Shown here: one piece after another, positions 16,736 through 24,498 of the stretch
How positions within the stretch are numbered: position 1 is the stretch's first letter
Layout of the letters: each line of letters opens with the position of its first letter
Assembly (NCBI GenBank): GCA_023249615.1
Contig: JAHFCG010000007.1
Coordinates: 1 to 39,073 of the forward strand
DNA from: a candidate division FCPU426 bacterium
GTDB taxonomy: Bacteria; Oederibacteriota; Muellerivitia; Muellerivitales; Muellerivitaceae
DNA length: 39,073 bases
Direction of reading: 5' to 3'
Translations under genes and position numbers: made by a program
Notes under the pieces: model-generated
What the model was told of the DNA's origin: nothing
The model's input: only the letters and a program-made list of their open reading frames with translations
Databases searched by the model: none

Positions 16736-16755
16736 CCTTTGAAATTTTTCAAAGG
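16736..16755. promoter_or_regulatory. 9-2-9 inverted repeat upstream of ZIP gene
   Basis: CCTTTGAAA and TTTCAAAGG arms are separated by two T bases. It lies about 55-75 bases before the ZIP start, next to the LacI-type site. It could be a second operator, for example for a metal-responsive regulator. I do not recognise it as a standard Zur or Fur box. Confidence 0.4.
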
Positions 16756-16817
16756 GGGAAAGTGGGACCGTCCCTTTTCCTTTAAAAGGCTCTTGGACAA
16801 AAGGGACATGAAAAAGC

Positions 16818-16853
16818 AAAAAATCCGCCCTGGGTTTTAACCCGAAAGGACGG
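16818..16853 (-). terminator. Rho-independent terminator after autotransporter gene
   Basis: On the minus strand, CCGTCC pairs with GGGCGG (one G-U pair) around an inner GGGTT/AACCC stem, and six T residues follow at once. It lies about 75 bases past the autotransporter stop and just before the ZIP operon, so the ZIP-LacI pair must have its own promoter. Confidence 0.8.
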
Positions 16854-16880
16854 CGAAACTTTATGATAAACCATCCAAGA

Positions 16881-16919
16881 CCCAACCACCAATTAAAAAA
16901 GAAATTCCCCGTGGTTGGG
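16881..16919. other. Inverted repeat just after autotransporter stop
   Basis: CCCAACCAC (16881-16889) and GTGGTTGGG (16911-16919) are perfect nine-base arms around an AT-rich loop of 21 bases. It begins 11 bases past the stop codon of the autotransporter gene. There is no U-tract, so it is more likely a 3'-end stabilising hairpin or part of a tandem termination region. Confidence 0.5.
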
Positions 16920-16929
16920 CGTATTTCTC

Positions 16930-19900
16930 TTAGAAACCAACGTTAACTCCCCCTGAAAAACTTTGGGAATCGTAATTGGCGCGCCCGAATTTTCCCTTGT
17001 AGCTTAGGACCACTGACAAACCCCGTCCCATTTGAAAAGTCAACCCGCCGCCAACCGCCACCGTTTCCCCTCCCGTCGCGGACCCCTGAACCACGAAGGT
17101 TTCACCGCTCGGGAACCCGCCGGTCAGGGTATCCAACGTTCCTTGAAATGGGTGCTCCCAGCCGGCGCTTAAATGGGGAAGAAGATACATGAACCCCAGA
17201 TTCATATTCCAAACCACCCTTGCCCCGACCTCGCTTCGCAGGGAAGCCTGATTTTGGGAACCGTAGGTGAGCGGCGCGAGGGACCCCTGCTCGGAGAACC
17301 CGTCAAATTGAACCAGGGTGTATTGTCCGGAAGCAAAGGGCCCGAATTTCATATGGCCCATGGTCCACTCAAACCCCATTTCCACCCATCCTGAAAATTG
17401 CTGGCCCTGGGTCGTACCCGCGGCGGTTCCGCCATAACCAGGCCGATGGATTTTATAGGTGTTCATTCCCGCCTCGCCAAGGGCCTCCAGGTGAAAATTT
17501 CCGGGATGCAAATCACCAAAAAGTCCAAGTTGGCCCCCGGTTATTTCCAGCGCCCCGCCTGTTTTGCCCGCCTGTCCATAGCCCACCAAAACCCCTCCCG
17601 CGAACAATTTTCCAAATTGATAATCGACGCCCGCCGTCATCCCCGTGGCGGAAAGCGGGTAACCGGCCCCGTTTCCGTCTCCGGTTATATTCCCGATATT
17701 TTGGCTGCCGTTGAGGAAAACCCCCCAGGGTTCCTCGTTGGGCGCCCCTTCCGCCATTTCCCGTAACTGCGCGTTGGGAAGATCAGCCGCGAATCTTGTT
17801 TCCCCGCCCCAGGCCGCGGCGCGGGATTCCCTCGGCCCCTCCCCGATCCTGATCTTGGCAAGGCGGCGCTCCACCAGGGCGGAATGGCCCTGGGCGAGGG
17901 CGAAGCCGAGCTGGTAAAGCTGTGTCAGTTCATCGGGGGCGATTAAATCATAAATGGCGGGAAGGGCGGATGAGGACTGTACTCCGGCCGCGAGGACCAG
18001 GTTTTCAAATGCCTTGATCTTGAAATTATTATCCATCCAGGATCCCACGGCCGTCTGGTTCGGGGTTAACCCCAGTGCCGAAAAGGAAGGTTGAAGGCAA
18101 ACCGCCAAAACGTCGTAGGTTTGGTAAACCGGAAACCACCGGACCCCCGCCGGGTTGATCCATTGGCTGAACTGGCCGGAGATTCCATTGTTCGCGGCCA
18201 CCAGGGTGACCGCGTCGCCGACCTGGGGTTGAAAACTATTGTAGGAAAAAATTCCCAAAGTCCCGTTCAGGTTCGCCACGCCGGTGACATTCAACATATC
18301 CATGGTTCCGACGGTGCTCACCCCCAGGCTTAAAATTCCAGCACCGCTCTGGGTGTAATCCCCTCCCACATTTATCGTAAGGGGTCCCGCGCCTGTGCCA
18401 AGGGTACCCGCGCCGAGGGAAACAGACCCCGCTCCCAAACCGTTGCTGTTGCCGATCACCAGCGCCCCGTTGTTTACCGCTGTCCCGCCGGTGTAGGTGT
18501 TGGAACCGTTCAGGGTTAAAATGCCGGTGCCCGTTTTGGTCATGACCCCCGTGCCCGAAACCACGCCGTTCAAGGTTGAGTTAAACCCGCCGCTGTCCCA
18601 AAGAACCCCGCCTCCGGAATTGATGGTCACTGCCCGGTTGGAGGTTACCGCCCCCAGGGTTCGGAGCGTGGTGCCGTTAAAGCTCAGCCCCCCGGTGGCG
18701 TCCCCCAGGTTATTGTCGTTGCTGATTTGAAGGGTTCCCCCATTGACGGAAGTCCCTCCTGAATAGGTATTGGTTCCGGACAGGGTCAGGGTACCGGTAC
18801 CGAGTTTGGTCAGGGAACCTCCTGTCCCGCTGAGGACCCCGGAAAGGGTCGTGCTTAAATTGTTGGTTCCCTCAGCCAAATTGTTGGAACCAAAATTAAG
18901 GTTCCCCGCCCCCTCGATGGATTCCACCGTTACTCCGCCCGTGTGGCCGCTGATATCAAATGAGCCGCCGCTATTGATGTAAAACCGGGCGGTACCCGCC
19001 AGGGAAGTATCATTAAAGGATATGGAACCGCCCGAATTGGCAATAAGGGTGGAATTTCCCGCGGTTGAATTATTGTTAAAACTTAGAGCCCCGGTGCTTG
19101 TCAAAACGGCGTTCCCCGCCGTTGAATTGTCCCAAAAAGAAAGGTTGGAGATGTTCGTAATCCTTGAGCCGTTGGCCGTCGAATTGTCCCGGAAATCCAT
19201 GGTCAGGTTGTTGATGATGGTGAGTCCCCCCGCATCACCGGAATTGATGTAATCCAGGGTCGCGTTATTGACCACGGTTCCTGATCCCAATTGGCCTCCC
19301 GTATCCACCAACAGGGAGCCGCCCGCGACAGTAGTCCCGCCGTCATAGGTATTGTTTCCTGAAATGGTCATTATCCCGCCGCCCACTTTGGTGAAGGAGC
19401 CGGCGGCGATTCCATCGTCAATGACCCCCGAAAAAGTGGTGCTCAACCCATTGGAACCTGCCGCCAAACCATTCGCCCCGATGGAAAAAGTTCCCGCTCC
19501 CTCCAGGGAACCAACCGTAACAGCCCCCGTGTGGGAACTAATGTCCGCGGTACTGCCCCCGGCAAGGATCAGGCGGACAGTCCCTCCGGTTGAAGCGTTA
19601 TTAAGGGAAATCACCCCGCCGTTGTTGTTGGTAATAGTGGAAGCTCCGGCCGTCGAGGCGTCATTGAACGAAAGATTGCTGTTATTGGTAACCGACGCGG
19701 TGCCCGCGGTGGAGTTGTTGTATAAATAGAAATTATTATCGTTCACGAAAACCGCAGAACTGAGGGTCGCGCCGTCATAAACCCCCAAAAAACCGCTGTT
19801 GGAAATGACGGCTGAGCCCGCGGAGGAATTGTCATTGAATGAAAGAAAGGAGGTGCTGTTGATGACGGCGCCTCCGGCCGTGGAGGTATCCGAAAAGCCC

Positions 19901-20436
19901 ATGGACCCATTGTTGGTAATACTCGCTCCCCCGGCCCCGGAGGTATTGATAAAGGTCAAGGAACCCAGGTTGTCGATGGAGGCGGTTGCCGAGGTGGAAT
20001 TGTCCTGAAAAAACAAAATCCCGTTATTTGTAACGGAAGCGTTGGCGGCGGTGGCGCTGTTGAAAAACTTGAGGGACCCATTGATGAGCAGGGTCTGGGC
20101 GGCTCCCGAATTGTTCGTGATGCCCGCGCCCTGGAGAAACATGAATTTTGTTCCTGTACCCACGAGGTAGGAAGGCGCTCCCGTGTCAAAAAGGATTCCG
20201 TCCAGGGTGACGTCCGCGCTTAGGGCGATGCTGGGGGAGGTCGTGGCCCCCAGGGTGGCGACCGCTGAGCTTGAATTGGGAACCGAACTGGTATCCCAAT
20301 TAGCGCCCGTGTTCCAATCATTGGTGCCAGGACTGTTCAGCCATGTTTGGGCGTAGGCGGAAGTAAACGCGAACAGCGCCAAGGAGGCGGAAAATAGGAA
20401 AAGCGCTTTCGGAGAAGCCAGGGTCTTAAATTTCAT
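16930..20436 (-). CDS. Autotransporter with passenger beta-helix repeats
   Basis: A 1168-residue protein. I chose the ATG at 20436 (AGGG four bases upstream, signal peptide MKFKTLASPKALFLFSASLA cleaved after AYAQ). The frame opens at 20529, but that would run into the divergent phosphatase gene. Residues about 75-330 hold successive 18-20-residue rungs of the type ASxTNNGxLxFxDNSTAG. Later come several autotransporter-associated strand repeats (LTKLGTGTLTLSGTNTYSGG, GILTLNGSNTYTGGT). The last 280 or so residues form a beta-barrel (from about EEPWGVFLNG) that ends GGVNVGF. The passenger is exported to the cell surface through this barrel (type V secretion), probably for adhesion or biofilm matrix contact. 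No protease or catalytic motif is seen. A strong terminator follows. Confidence 0.9.
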   Translation of the reverse strand: MKFKTLASPKALFLFSASLALFAFTSAYAQTWLNSPGTNDWNTGANWDTSSVPNSSSAVATLGATTSPSIALSADVTLDGILFDTGAPSYLVGTGTKFMFLQGAGITNNSGAAQTLLINGSLKFFNSATAANASVTNNGILFFQDNSTSATASIDNLGSLTFINTSGAGGASITNNGSMGFSDTSTAGGAVINSTSFLSFNDNSSAGSAVISNSGFLGVYDGATLSSAVFVNDNNFYLYNNSTAGTASVTNNSNLSFNDASTAGASTITNNNGGVISLNNASTGGTVRLILAGGSTADISSHTGAVTVGSLEGAGTFSIGANGLAAGSNGLSTTFSGVIDDGIAAGSFTKVGGGIMTISGNNTYDGGTTVAGGSLLVDTGGQLGSGTVVNNATLDYINSGDAGGLTIINNLTMDFRDNSTANGSRITNISNLSFWDNSTAGNAVLTSTGALSFNNNSTAGNSTLIANSGGSISFNDTSLAGTARFYINSGGSFDISGHTGGVTVESIEGAGNLNFGSNNLAEGTNNLSTTLSGVLSGTGGSLTKLGTGTLTLSGTNTYSGGTSVNGGTLQISNDNNLGDATGGLSFNGTTLRTLGAVTSNRAVTINSGGGVLWDSGGFNSTLNGVVSGTGVMTKTGTGILTLNGSNTYTGGTAVNNGALVIGNSNGLGAGSVSLGAGTLGTGAGPLTINVGGDYTQSGAGILSLGVSTVGTMDMLNVTGVANLNGTLGIFSYNSFQPQVGDAVTLVAANNGISGQFSQWINPAGVRWFPVYQTYDVLAVCLQPSFSALGLTPNQTAVGSWMDNNFKIKAFENLVLAAGVQSSSALPAIYDLIAPDELTQLYQLGFALAQGHSALVERRLAKIRIGEGPRESRAAAWGGETRFAADLPNAQLREMAEGAPNEEPWGVFLNGSQNIGNITGDGNGAGYPLSATGMTAGVDYQFGKLFAGGVLVGYGQAGKTGGALEITGGQLGLFGDLHPGNFHLEALGEAGMNTYKIHRPGYGGTAAGTTQGQQFSGWVEMGFEWTMGHMKFGPFASGQYTLVQFDGFSEQGSLAPLTYGSQNQASLRSEVGARVVWNMNLGFMYLLPHLSAGWEHPFQGTLDTLTGGFPSGETFVVQGSATGGETVAVGGGLTFQMGRGLSVVLSYKGKFGRANYDSQSFSGGVNVGF
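20400..20409. promoter_or_regulatory. Second LacI-type operator core, inside autotransporter signal-peptide codons
   Basis: The palindrome AAAGCGCTTT here is identical to the core of the site in front of the ZIP-LacI operon. It lies 27-36 bases downstream of the autotransporter start codon, a position from which a repressor could block elongation. It also encodes Lys-Ala-Leu of the signal peptide, so the match may be chance. Confidence 0.3.
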
Positions 20437-20491
20437 TGTCCCTATTTTACCAGACAGGATAAAATCCAACGCATTCCACGGAGGAAAAACT
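20437..20491. promoter_or_regulatory. 55-base divergent promoter region (autotransporter / phosphatase)
   Basis: Both genes must start within or next to this short gap. It holds an imperfect dyad, TTTTACC facing GGATAAAA (20445-20464), and TAAAAT read on the minus strand as a possible -10. No convincing -35 is visible for either side. Confidence 0.35.
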
Positions 20492-21520
20492 GTGAGTCTT
20501 TTCTTAAAAACAGCCATTAAAGCGGGCAAAGCCGCCGGAAAAATCCAGAAAAAGTATTACGGGAAGGTTCGTAACATCCGGTTCAAGGGAAATAACAAGC
20601 TAAACCTCGTGACAGAGGTGGATACCCTTTGCGAAAAAACGGTCCTTACCATTCTAAAAAAACAGTTCCCTTCACATAATTTTTGGGGCGAGGAAAGCGG
20701 CCGGGGTTCCGGGACTTCTCCATATACATGGCTGGTGGACCCCCTGGACGGCACCACCAATTACGCCCATTCCTATCCCTTCTTTTGTTGTTCCATCGCG
20801 CTCATTAAACAGGTTTCTTTGCCGACAAATGCCTCTGTAGGGGCAAGGCATGCCTTGCCCCTACGAAAACCTCAATCCGCAAGTCTCAACCTTTCCCCCT
20901 CTCCCTCGAGGGGAGAGGGCGGGCGGAGCCCGGGTGAGGGTAACTTTAACCATTTCACCACCCCTCACCCTAACCCTCTCCCCCAAGGGGCGAGGGAAAT
21001 TTTAAAAACCAACCATTCAGAGGCTCAGGAAATCATCGCCGCCGTGGTTTATGACCCCCTGAGTGACGAATGTTTCTCCGCTGAAAAGGGCCAAGGAGCA
21101 TTCCTCAACGGAAAAAGAATGCAGGTCACGAAGACTTCCGACCTCAAACAAAGCATGGTCTGCACAGGCTTCGCTTACCAGGTCTTGAGCACCAACTACA
21201 ATTTCCAAAACTTCCGTAATTTTGTTTTGAAGTCCCAAGGGGTCAGGCGGGATGGCTCCGCCGCCCTGAACCTTTCCTATGTTGCCGCAGGTCGCTTTGA
21301 AGGCTTTTGGGAAAGAGGCATCCAGGCCTGGGACATGGCGGCGGGAGTCTTGCTGGTTCAGGAAGCAGGGGGCAAAGTCACCGATATTTCAGGAAAGCCC
21401 TTTAATCTCTTCGCTGAAAACGCACTGGCCAGCAACGGGAAGATTCATAAGAAGATGTTTAGGATTTTGAAAAGTGGAAAAGACGAAAAAAAATGGGCAA
21501 ACCACCATCATTCAAAATAA
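20492..21520 (+). CDS. Inositol-monophosphatase-family phosphatase with in-frame repeat insertion
   Basis: A 342-residue protein with a GTG start and GGAGG about eight bases upstream. The family's metal and catalytic motifs are all present: GEESG (E67, E68), WLVDPLDGTTNY (D83, D86, T88), RRDGSAAL (D254) and AWDMAAG (D281). This Mg-dependent, Li-sensitive family removes phosphate from inositol monophosphate, histidinol phosphate or similar substrates. Members are usually about 260-270 residues. The excess here is a 65-70-residue block (about 108-175) between SIALIKQ and EIIAAVVYDP, which are normally almost adjacent. That block is encoded by palindromic repeats (20813-21018) and reads as low-complexity Ser/Pro/Gly/Arg sequence. 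It falls in a surface loop away from the active-site motifs, so activity may survive. Confidence 0.88.
   Translation: MSLFLKTAIKAGKAAGKIQKKYYGKVRNIRFKGNNKLNLVTEVDTLCEKTVLTILKKQFPSHNFWGEESGRGSGTSPYTWLVDPLDGTTNYAHSYPFFCCSIALIKQVSLPTNASVGARHALPLRKPQSASLNLSPSPSRGEGGRSPGEGNFNHFTTPHPNPLPQGAREILKTNHSEAQEIIAAVVYDPLSDECFSAEKGQGAFLNGKRMQVTKTSDLKQSMVCTGFAYQVLSTNYNFQNFRNFVLKSQGVRRDGSAALNLSYVAAGRFEGFWERGIQAWDMAAGVLLVQEAGGKVTDISGKPFNLFAENALASNGKIHKKMFRILKSGKDEKKWANHHHSK
20837..20996. repeat. Palindromic repeat cluster inserted within phosphatase gene
   Basis: Three nested palindromes. 20837-20864 is a perfect 28-base palindrome (left half GTAGGGGCAAGGCA). 20897-20919 pairs CCCTCTCC with GGAGAGGG. The GGGTGAGGG at 20932-20940 pairs with CCCTCACCC at 20962-20970, and a final CCCC/GGGG hairpin runs to 20996. 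Such repeats are normally intergenic; here they are read through in frame with no stop. The translated NPLPQGARE-type phrase is familiar from spurious ORFs over the same repeat type. Confidence 0.8.
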
Positions 21521-21626
21521 TCACAAGCAGCTTTTTTTCGGCCGATTTGCCGGATACCAAATTTGAGGCCATTCGGCGAAGAGGAACGCAGCCAAAGTGT
21601 GATTTCAGGTTTTTAAAAATCGCATT

Positions 21627-22115
21627 TTAAAGATTAAATTTCAACCCGCCACTAATGATGGGAAGGGCCCAGTAAGAATATTGGGGGTTGGTTAAAAACA
21701 ACCACCAATAATTGCCTGCATCGAAATATTTTGTTTCAAAAAATAAATCAAATCTCCTGTTTATTTCAAACTCCAGACCAAGCCCAACTTGAAACCCGTG
21801 TCCGATTGTGTTTTTAAAGTAATCAAAACCAATCCCTGCAAAAAAATACGGTTTTAAAAAATTAAATTTCAATACTTTATATTCCGCATTTAAAGTAATC
21901 ACTTGAAGCGTGGTGCTACCATCTAATAAATTAACTTCTATGCTCGGAAAAAATGAAAATCCATCCGAATATTCTACCCCACCTCCAACCGATGTAGTGT
22001 ATTGGACGGGATTGCTCCCCAAGGTAAATCCAGCGCCTGGTTTGATAAAAAAACTTTCCGCTTTTAAAGAACTCGAAATCATTAAAATACAAAAGGTAAA
22101 TAGTGTTTTTTTCAT
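21627..22115 (-). CDS. Small outer-membrane beta-barrel protein, AT-rich
   Basis: A 162-residue protein from the ATG at 22115, which has GGAGAG about nine bases upstream and gives a signal peptide MKKTLFTFCILMISSSLKA. The frame opens seven codons earlier. The mature part is made of short amphipathic strands (FFIKPGAGFTLG, VGGGVEYSDGFSFFPS, FKPYFFAGIGFDYF-like pattern, FQVGLGLEFEINRRFDLFFETKYF) and ends SGGLKFNL, as in eight-stranded OmpX/OmpW-like barrels. Its codons are visibly richer in A and T than the genes on either side, which suggests later arrival or weak selection. The function is unknown. Confidence 0.65.
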   Translation of the reverse strand: MKKTLFTFCILMISSSLKAESFFIKPGAGFTLGSNPVQYTTSVGGGVEYSDGFSFFPSIEVNLLDGSTTLQVITLNAEYKVLKFNFLKPYFFAGIGFDYFKNTIGHGFQVGLGLEFEINRRFDLFFETKYFDAGNYWWLFLTNPQYSYWALPIISGGLKFNL

Positions 22116-22157
22116 AAACTTATTTCTCTCCATCATGGACTCAAAAGGTTCGACAGA

Positions 22158-23399
22158 CTAATGTCTCTTTCCGCCTGCCCAAAACACCCCAATTAAATTC
22201 CTAAAGTCTTTCCGGACGGTGGAGGAGGCGATCAGAATTCCAACCGTGACCCCCAAATAGATCCAAGCGTAACCCCGGCGGACATCCATCGAGGGAACGT
22301 GAATCCAGGGTTCCAAAAGCGGATAAAAGGCTTGTGTGATAAAGAGAAAAAACAATACCCCTGCTTCCCGCAGGGAAAAACGAAGATTGGAAAGGACCAC
22401 CACACCAAAAAGAGACTGGGCGGAAGTTAGGAATACTTCCTGAACCTGGCGGTCATCCATCGGCATGGAGCAAATAACCCCTTTGGAAAGGGCGAAAGCC
22501 AGGGGCAAGGCTCCTACAAGCAGGGTCCATTGGTTAACCGTCGAGGAAATAATGGTGTTAAAACTTGCTGTGGGTTTGGCTTTCAAAGCGAACAAAACGG
22601 CGACAATAAATTCAGGAGATTCAGAGGCGATGGGCGCCAGCCATTGCACCAGAATAAATTCCTCCACACCCCAATGCCTTCCCAGGGTCAGCAACCCTTC
22701 CGCGAAAGGATGAGACGCCGCGTAAATGGTCCAAGCCGCTAAAAAGAAAAAACCCAGAACAAACATTCTTCGGGGCAAGGCTGGCCAGCGCTGGATAACC
22801 GCCACCGGGCCTTCAGCCTCCGGCTCATGGGCCCCGCTTTTCAGCAGGCGAAAAAAGTAGAATAGGAAGAAACTGAAGAAAAAAACGGTATCAATTAGGG
22901 AAAGAGTTTTTTTAAACGAAAGCACGAAGGAATAAACGGTGGCGGCCAAAAGCACCGCCGTTTCCAGCTTCAAACGAGGCTCCAGCCTCACTTCCTGTTT
23001 TCGGAACTTCCAGGCGTAAACCAAAACAATCAAGGCCCACCCCAACCCAATGAGAAGCCGGTTCCCGCCGGTCATATTGGCCACGGCATAAGGTATATAG
23101 GAAGGGTCTTGGCCTCCCTGCCAGGCAAAGTAAATATCCACGGCGTACTCCGGCGCCACAGCCGCCAGCGACAAAATCCCCAAAGCCAAAGCCGGTGGAA
23201 TATCCACTTCCGCCACCTCCGCGGCCCAGGACAAAAGATAAGCCGAAGCGAAGATGGCGACGCCGGGCAACAGCGGTTCCCAGGGAATGGGAAGTTGGGG
23301 ATAAAGCAGGTGAAGCACCGGCCATTGCAGGGCAAGCAAGGGGGCCAGCACCAGGACGATCTGGTTCGAGAGGGAGATGCACGGTTTTTTGGTTTTCAT
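22158..23399 (-). CDS. CaCA-family sodium/calcium-exchanger-like membrane protein
   Basis: A 413-residue integral membrane protein with about ten to eleven helices. Two similar blocks match the alpha-repeats of cation/Ca2+ exchangers: LAAVAPEYAVDIYFAW with NMTGGNRLLIGLGW in the first half, and LAPIASESPEFIVAVLFAL with TIISSTVNQWTLLVGALP in the second. The Glu in each block would be the ion ligand. A charged loop (EPEAEGPVAVIQRWPALPRRM) separates the halves. It should exchange Ca2+ or a similar cation for Na+ or H+ at the inner membrane. The exact ion is uncertain, because the usual GxS-PE spacing is altered to A-PE and SESPE. AGGA lies about five bases before the ATG. Confidence 0.75.
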   Translation of the reverse strand: MKTKKPCISLSNQIVLVLAPLLALQWPVLHLLYPQLPIPWEPLLPGVAIFASAYLLSWAAEVAEVDIPPALALGILSLAAVAPEYAVDIYFAWQGGQDPSYIPYAVANMTGGNRLLIGLGWALIVLVYAWKFRKQEVRLEPRLKLETAVLLAATVYSFVLSFKKTLSLIDTVFFFSFFLFYFFRLLKSGAHEPEAEGPVAVIQRWPALPRRMFVLGFFFLAAWTIYAASHPFAEGLLTLGRHWGVEEFILVQWLAPIASESPEFIVAVLFALKAKPTASFNTIISSTVNQWTLLVGALPLAFALSKGVICSMPMDDRQVQEVFLTSAQSLFGVVVLSNLRFSLREAGVLFFLFITQAFYPLLEPWIHVPSMDVRRGYAWIYLGVTVGILIASSTVRKDFRNLIGVFWAGGKRH

Positions 23400-23417
23400 T
23401 TGTGTCCTGTTTTATTT

Positions 23418-23561
23418 GTCATTGCGATCTGGCTTCGCTAAAGCTACGCCAGACAAGGGCGCAAAGCTTGCGTCGAAGCAATCCAAACACAAACCAAAAA
23501 TTAGCTTTTTGTTTTCTTCTGATTGCCACCTCGGCCAAAAACATGGCCTCCTCGCAATGAC
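23418..23561. repeat. 144-base element with inverted ends GTCATTGCGA / TCGCAATGAC
   Basis: Perfect 10-base terminal inverted repeats bound a 144-base non-coding segment with internal palindromic parts (for example the GCAATC/GATTGC pair). It lies between the exchanger and the HDAC-like gene. It resembles small non-autonomous palindromic elements found in intergenic regions of many bacteria. There is no coding capacity and no evident target-site duplication. Confidence 0.7.
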
Positions 23562-23589
23562 AACCTAACAAACAATCCAAAAATTCCTT

Positions 23590-23611
23590 CTTGGCGCCCT
23601 TCGTGGTTCAA
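23590..23611. repeat. Short repeat, inverted copy of the unit at 6641
   Basis: Read on the minus strand it begins TTGAACCACGAAGGGCGCCA, closely matching the unit at 6641-6671. It sits directly next to the 144-base inverted-repeat element and the stop of the HDAC-like gene. Confidence 0.5.
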
Positions 23612-23617
23612 TCGCCT

Positions 23618-24487
23618 TTACGCTGTCCATCCCGCCAAAAACTCCTCCACCAAAAAAGGCAGGTCGTCATGGTAGCCGCCCTCAAGCAAGGAAAATACCG
23701 GCACACCCAAACCTTTTAAAGCCGCCCCGATTTTTCGGTAATCCTGCCTTGTCAAACCAAACTGGGTCAGCGGATCCTTCTCGTAAGTATCAAAACCCAT
23801 GGAAATTCCCACCAGGTCCGGTTTGAAATCGCGGATTTTTTTCATCGCGTCCTCCAGCGCCGGAAAATAATCGGGCGCCTCGGTCCCGGGGGCCAGAGGG
23901 TAATTCAGGCAGTTGGCCCGGGATTGCCGTCCCGTCCCCGGATAAGCCGGAAACTGATGCAGGGAAACATAAAGAAATTCCCCTTTGCCCAGGCAAAAAT
24001 CCTCCGTGCCGTTGCCGTGGTGGCAATCCAGGTCCAAAACCGCGATTCTTTTGGCCGCCCCCCGGCTTACGGTATCCTGAATGGCCACCGCCATGGAATT
24101 AAAATAGCAAAAACCCATCGCCTGCTGGGGAGTCGCGTGGTGGCCGGGAGGCCGCATCAGTGAAAAAACGGGAGTTCCCTTCTGGCTTTCCAAGGCCGCC
24201 TGCAGCGACGCTCCCGCGGAAAGAAGACTGCAGGCGTAAATGCCGGGCGCCCCCGGGGTATCGGGGTCAAAGTAACCTTCCTCCTGAACGAGATGGACCA
24301 GTGAATCCCCGTGCACGGCTTTTATTTTTTCAAGCGGCGCGGGTGTTGGCTCCTCAAAAACACCGGCAGGCCAAAGGGTTTTTAAATGTTGGAGGGAGGC
24401 CAAAACCCGGGCCGGCTGTTCGGGATGGCCGGAAATGTCGTACTGCCCGGCCTTGGAAGTGGAGAGAATCTTAAGGTTAGAAACCAT
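23618..24487 (-). CDS. Histone-deacetylase-superfamily amidohydrolase
   Basis: A 289-residue protein from the ATG at 24487. It has the full zinc amidohydrolase signature of class II HDAC-like and AcuC/acetylpolyamine enzymes: HPEQPARV near the start, RPPGHHA with the catalytic His pair (H116, H117), GFCYFNS, LDLDCHHGNGTED with zinc ligands D154 and H156, GFDTYEKDPL with zinc ligand D233, and GGYHDD with the transition-state Tyr (Y272). In bacteria such enzymes deacetylate acetyl-lysine proteins, acetoin-pathway acetyl-CoA synthetase or acetylpolyamines; the substrate cannot be chosen here. The length is slightly short of the usual 300-370 residues, but no motif is missing. It stands alone, with repeats on both sides. 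Confidence 0.9.
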   Translation of the reverse strand: MVSNLKILSTSKAGQYDISGHPEQPARVLASLQHLKTLWPAGVFEEPTPAPLEKIKAVHGDSLVHLVQEEGYFDPDTPGAPGIYACSLLSAGASLQAALESQKGTPVFSLMRPPGHHATPQQAMGFCYFNSMAVAIQDTVSRGAAKRIAVLDLDCHHGNGTEDFCLGKGEFLYVSLHQFPAYPGTGRQSRANCLNYPLAPGTEAPDYFPALEDAMKKIRDFKPDLVGISMGFDTYEKDPLTQFGLTRQDYRKIGAALKGLGVPVFSLLEGGYHDDLPFLVEEFLAGWTA

Positions 24488-24498
24488 CAAAATCCCAT

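Noticed and set aside
16681-16809. Longer N-terminus for the ZIP transporter
   Set aside because: It is hydrophilic, has a weak ribosome site, abuts a terminator and covers two operator-like dyads.
18400-20100. Regular repeats resembling a CRISPR array
   Set aside because: The period follows codons of 18-20-residue passenger rungs of the autotransporter. The units vary and there are no spacers of constant size.
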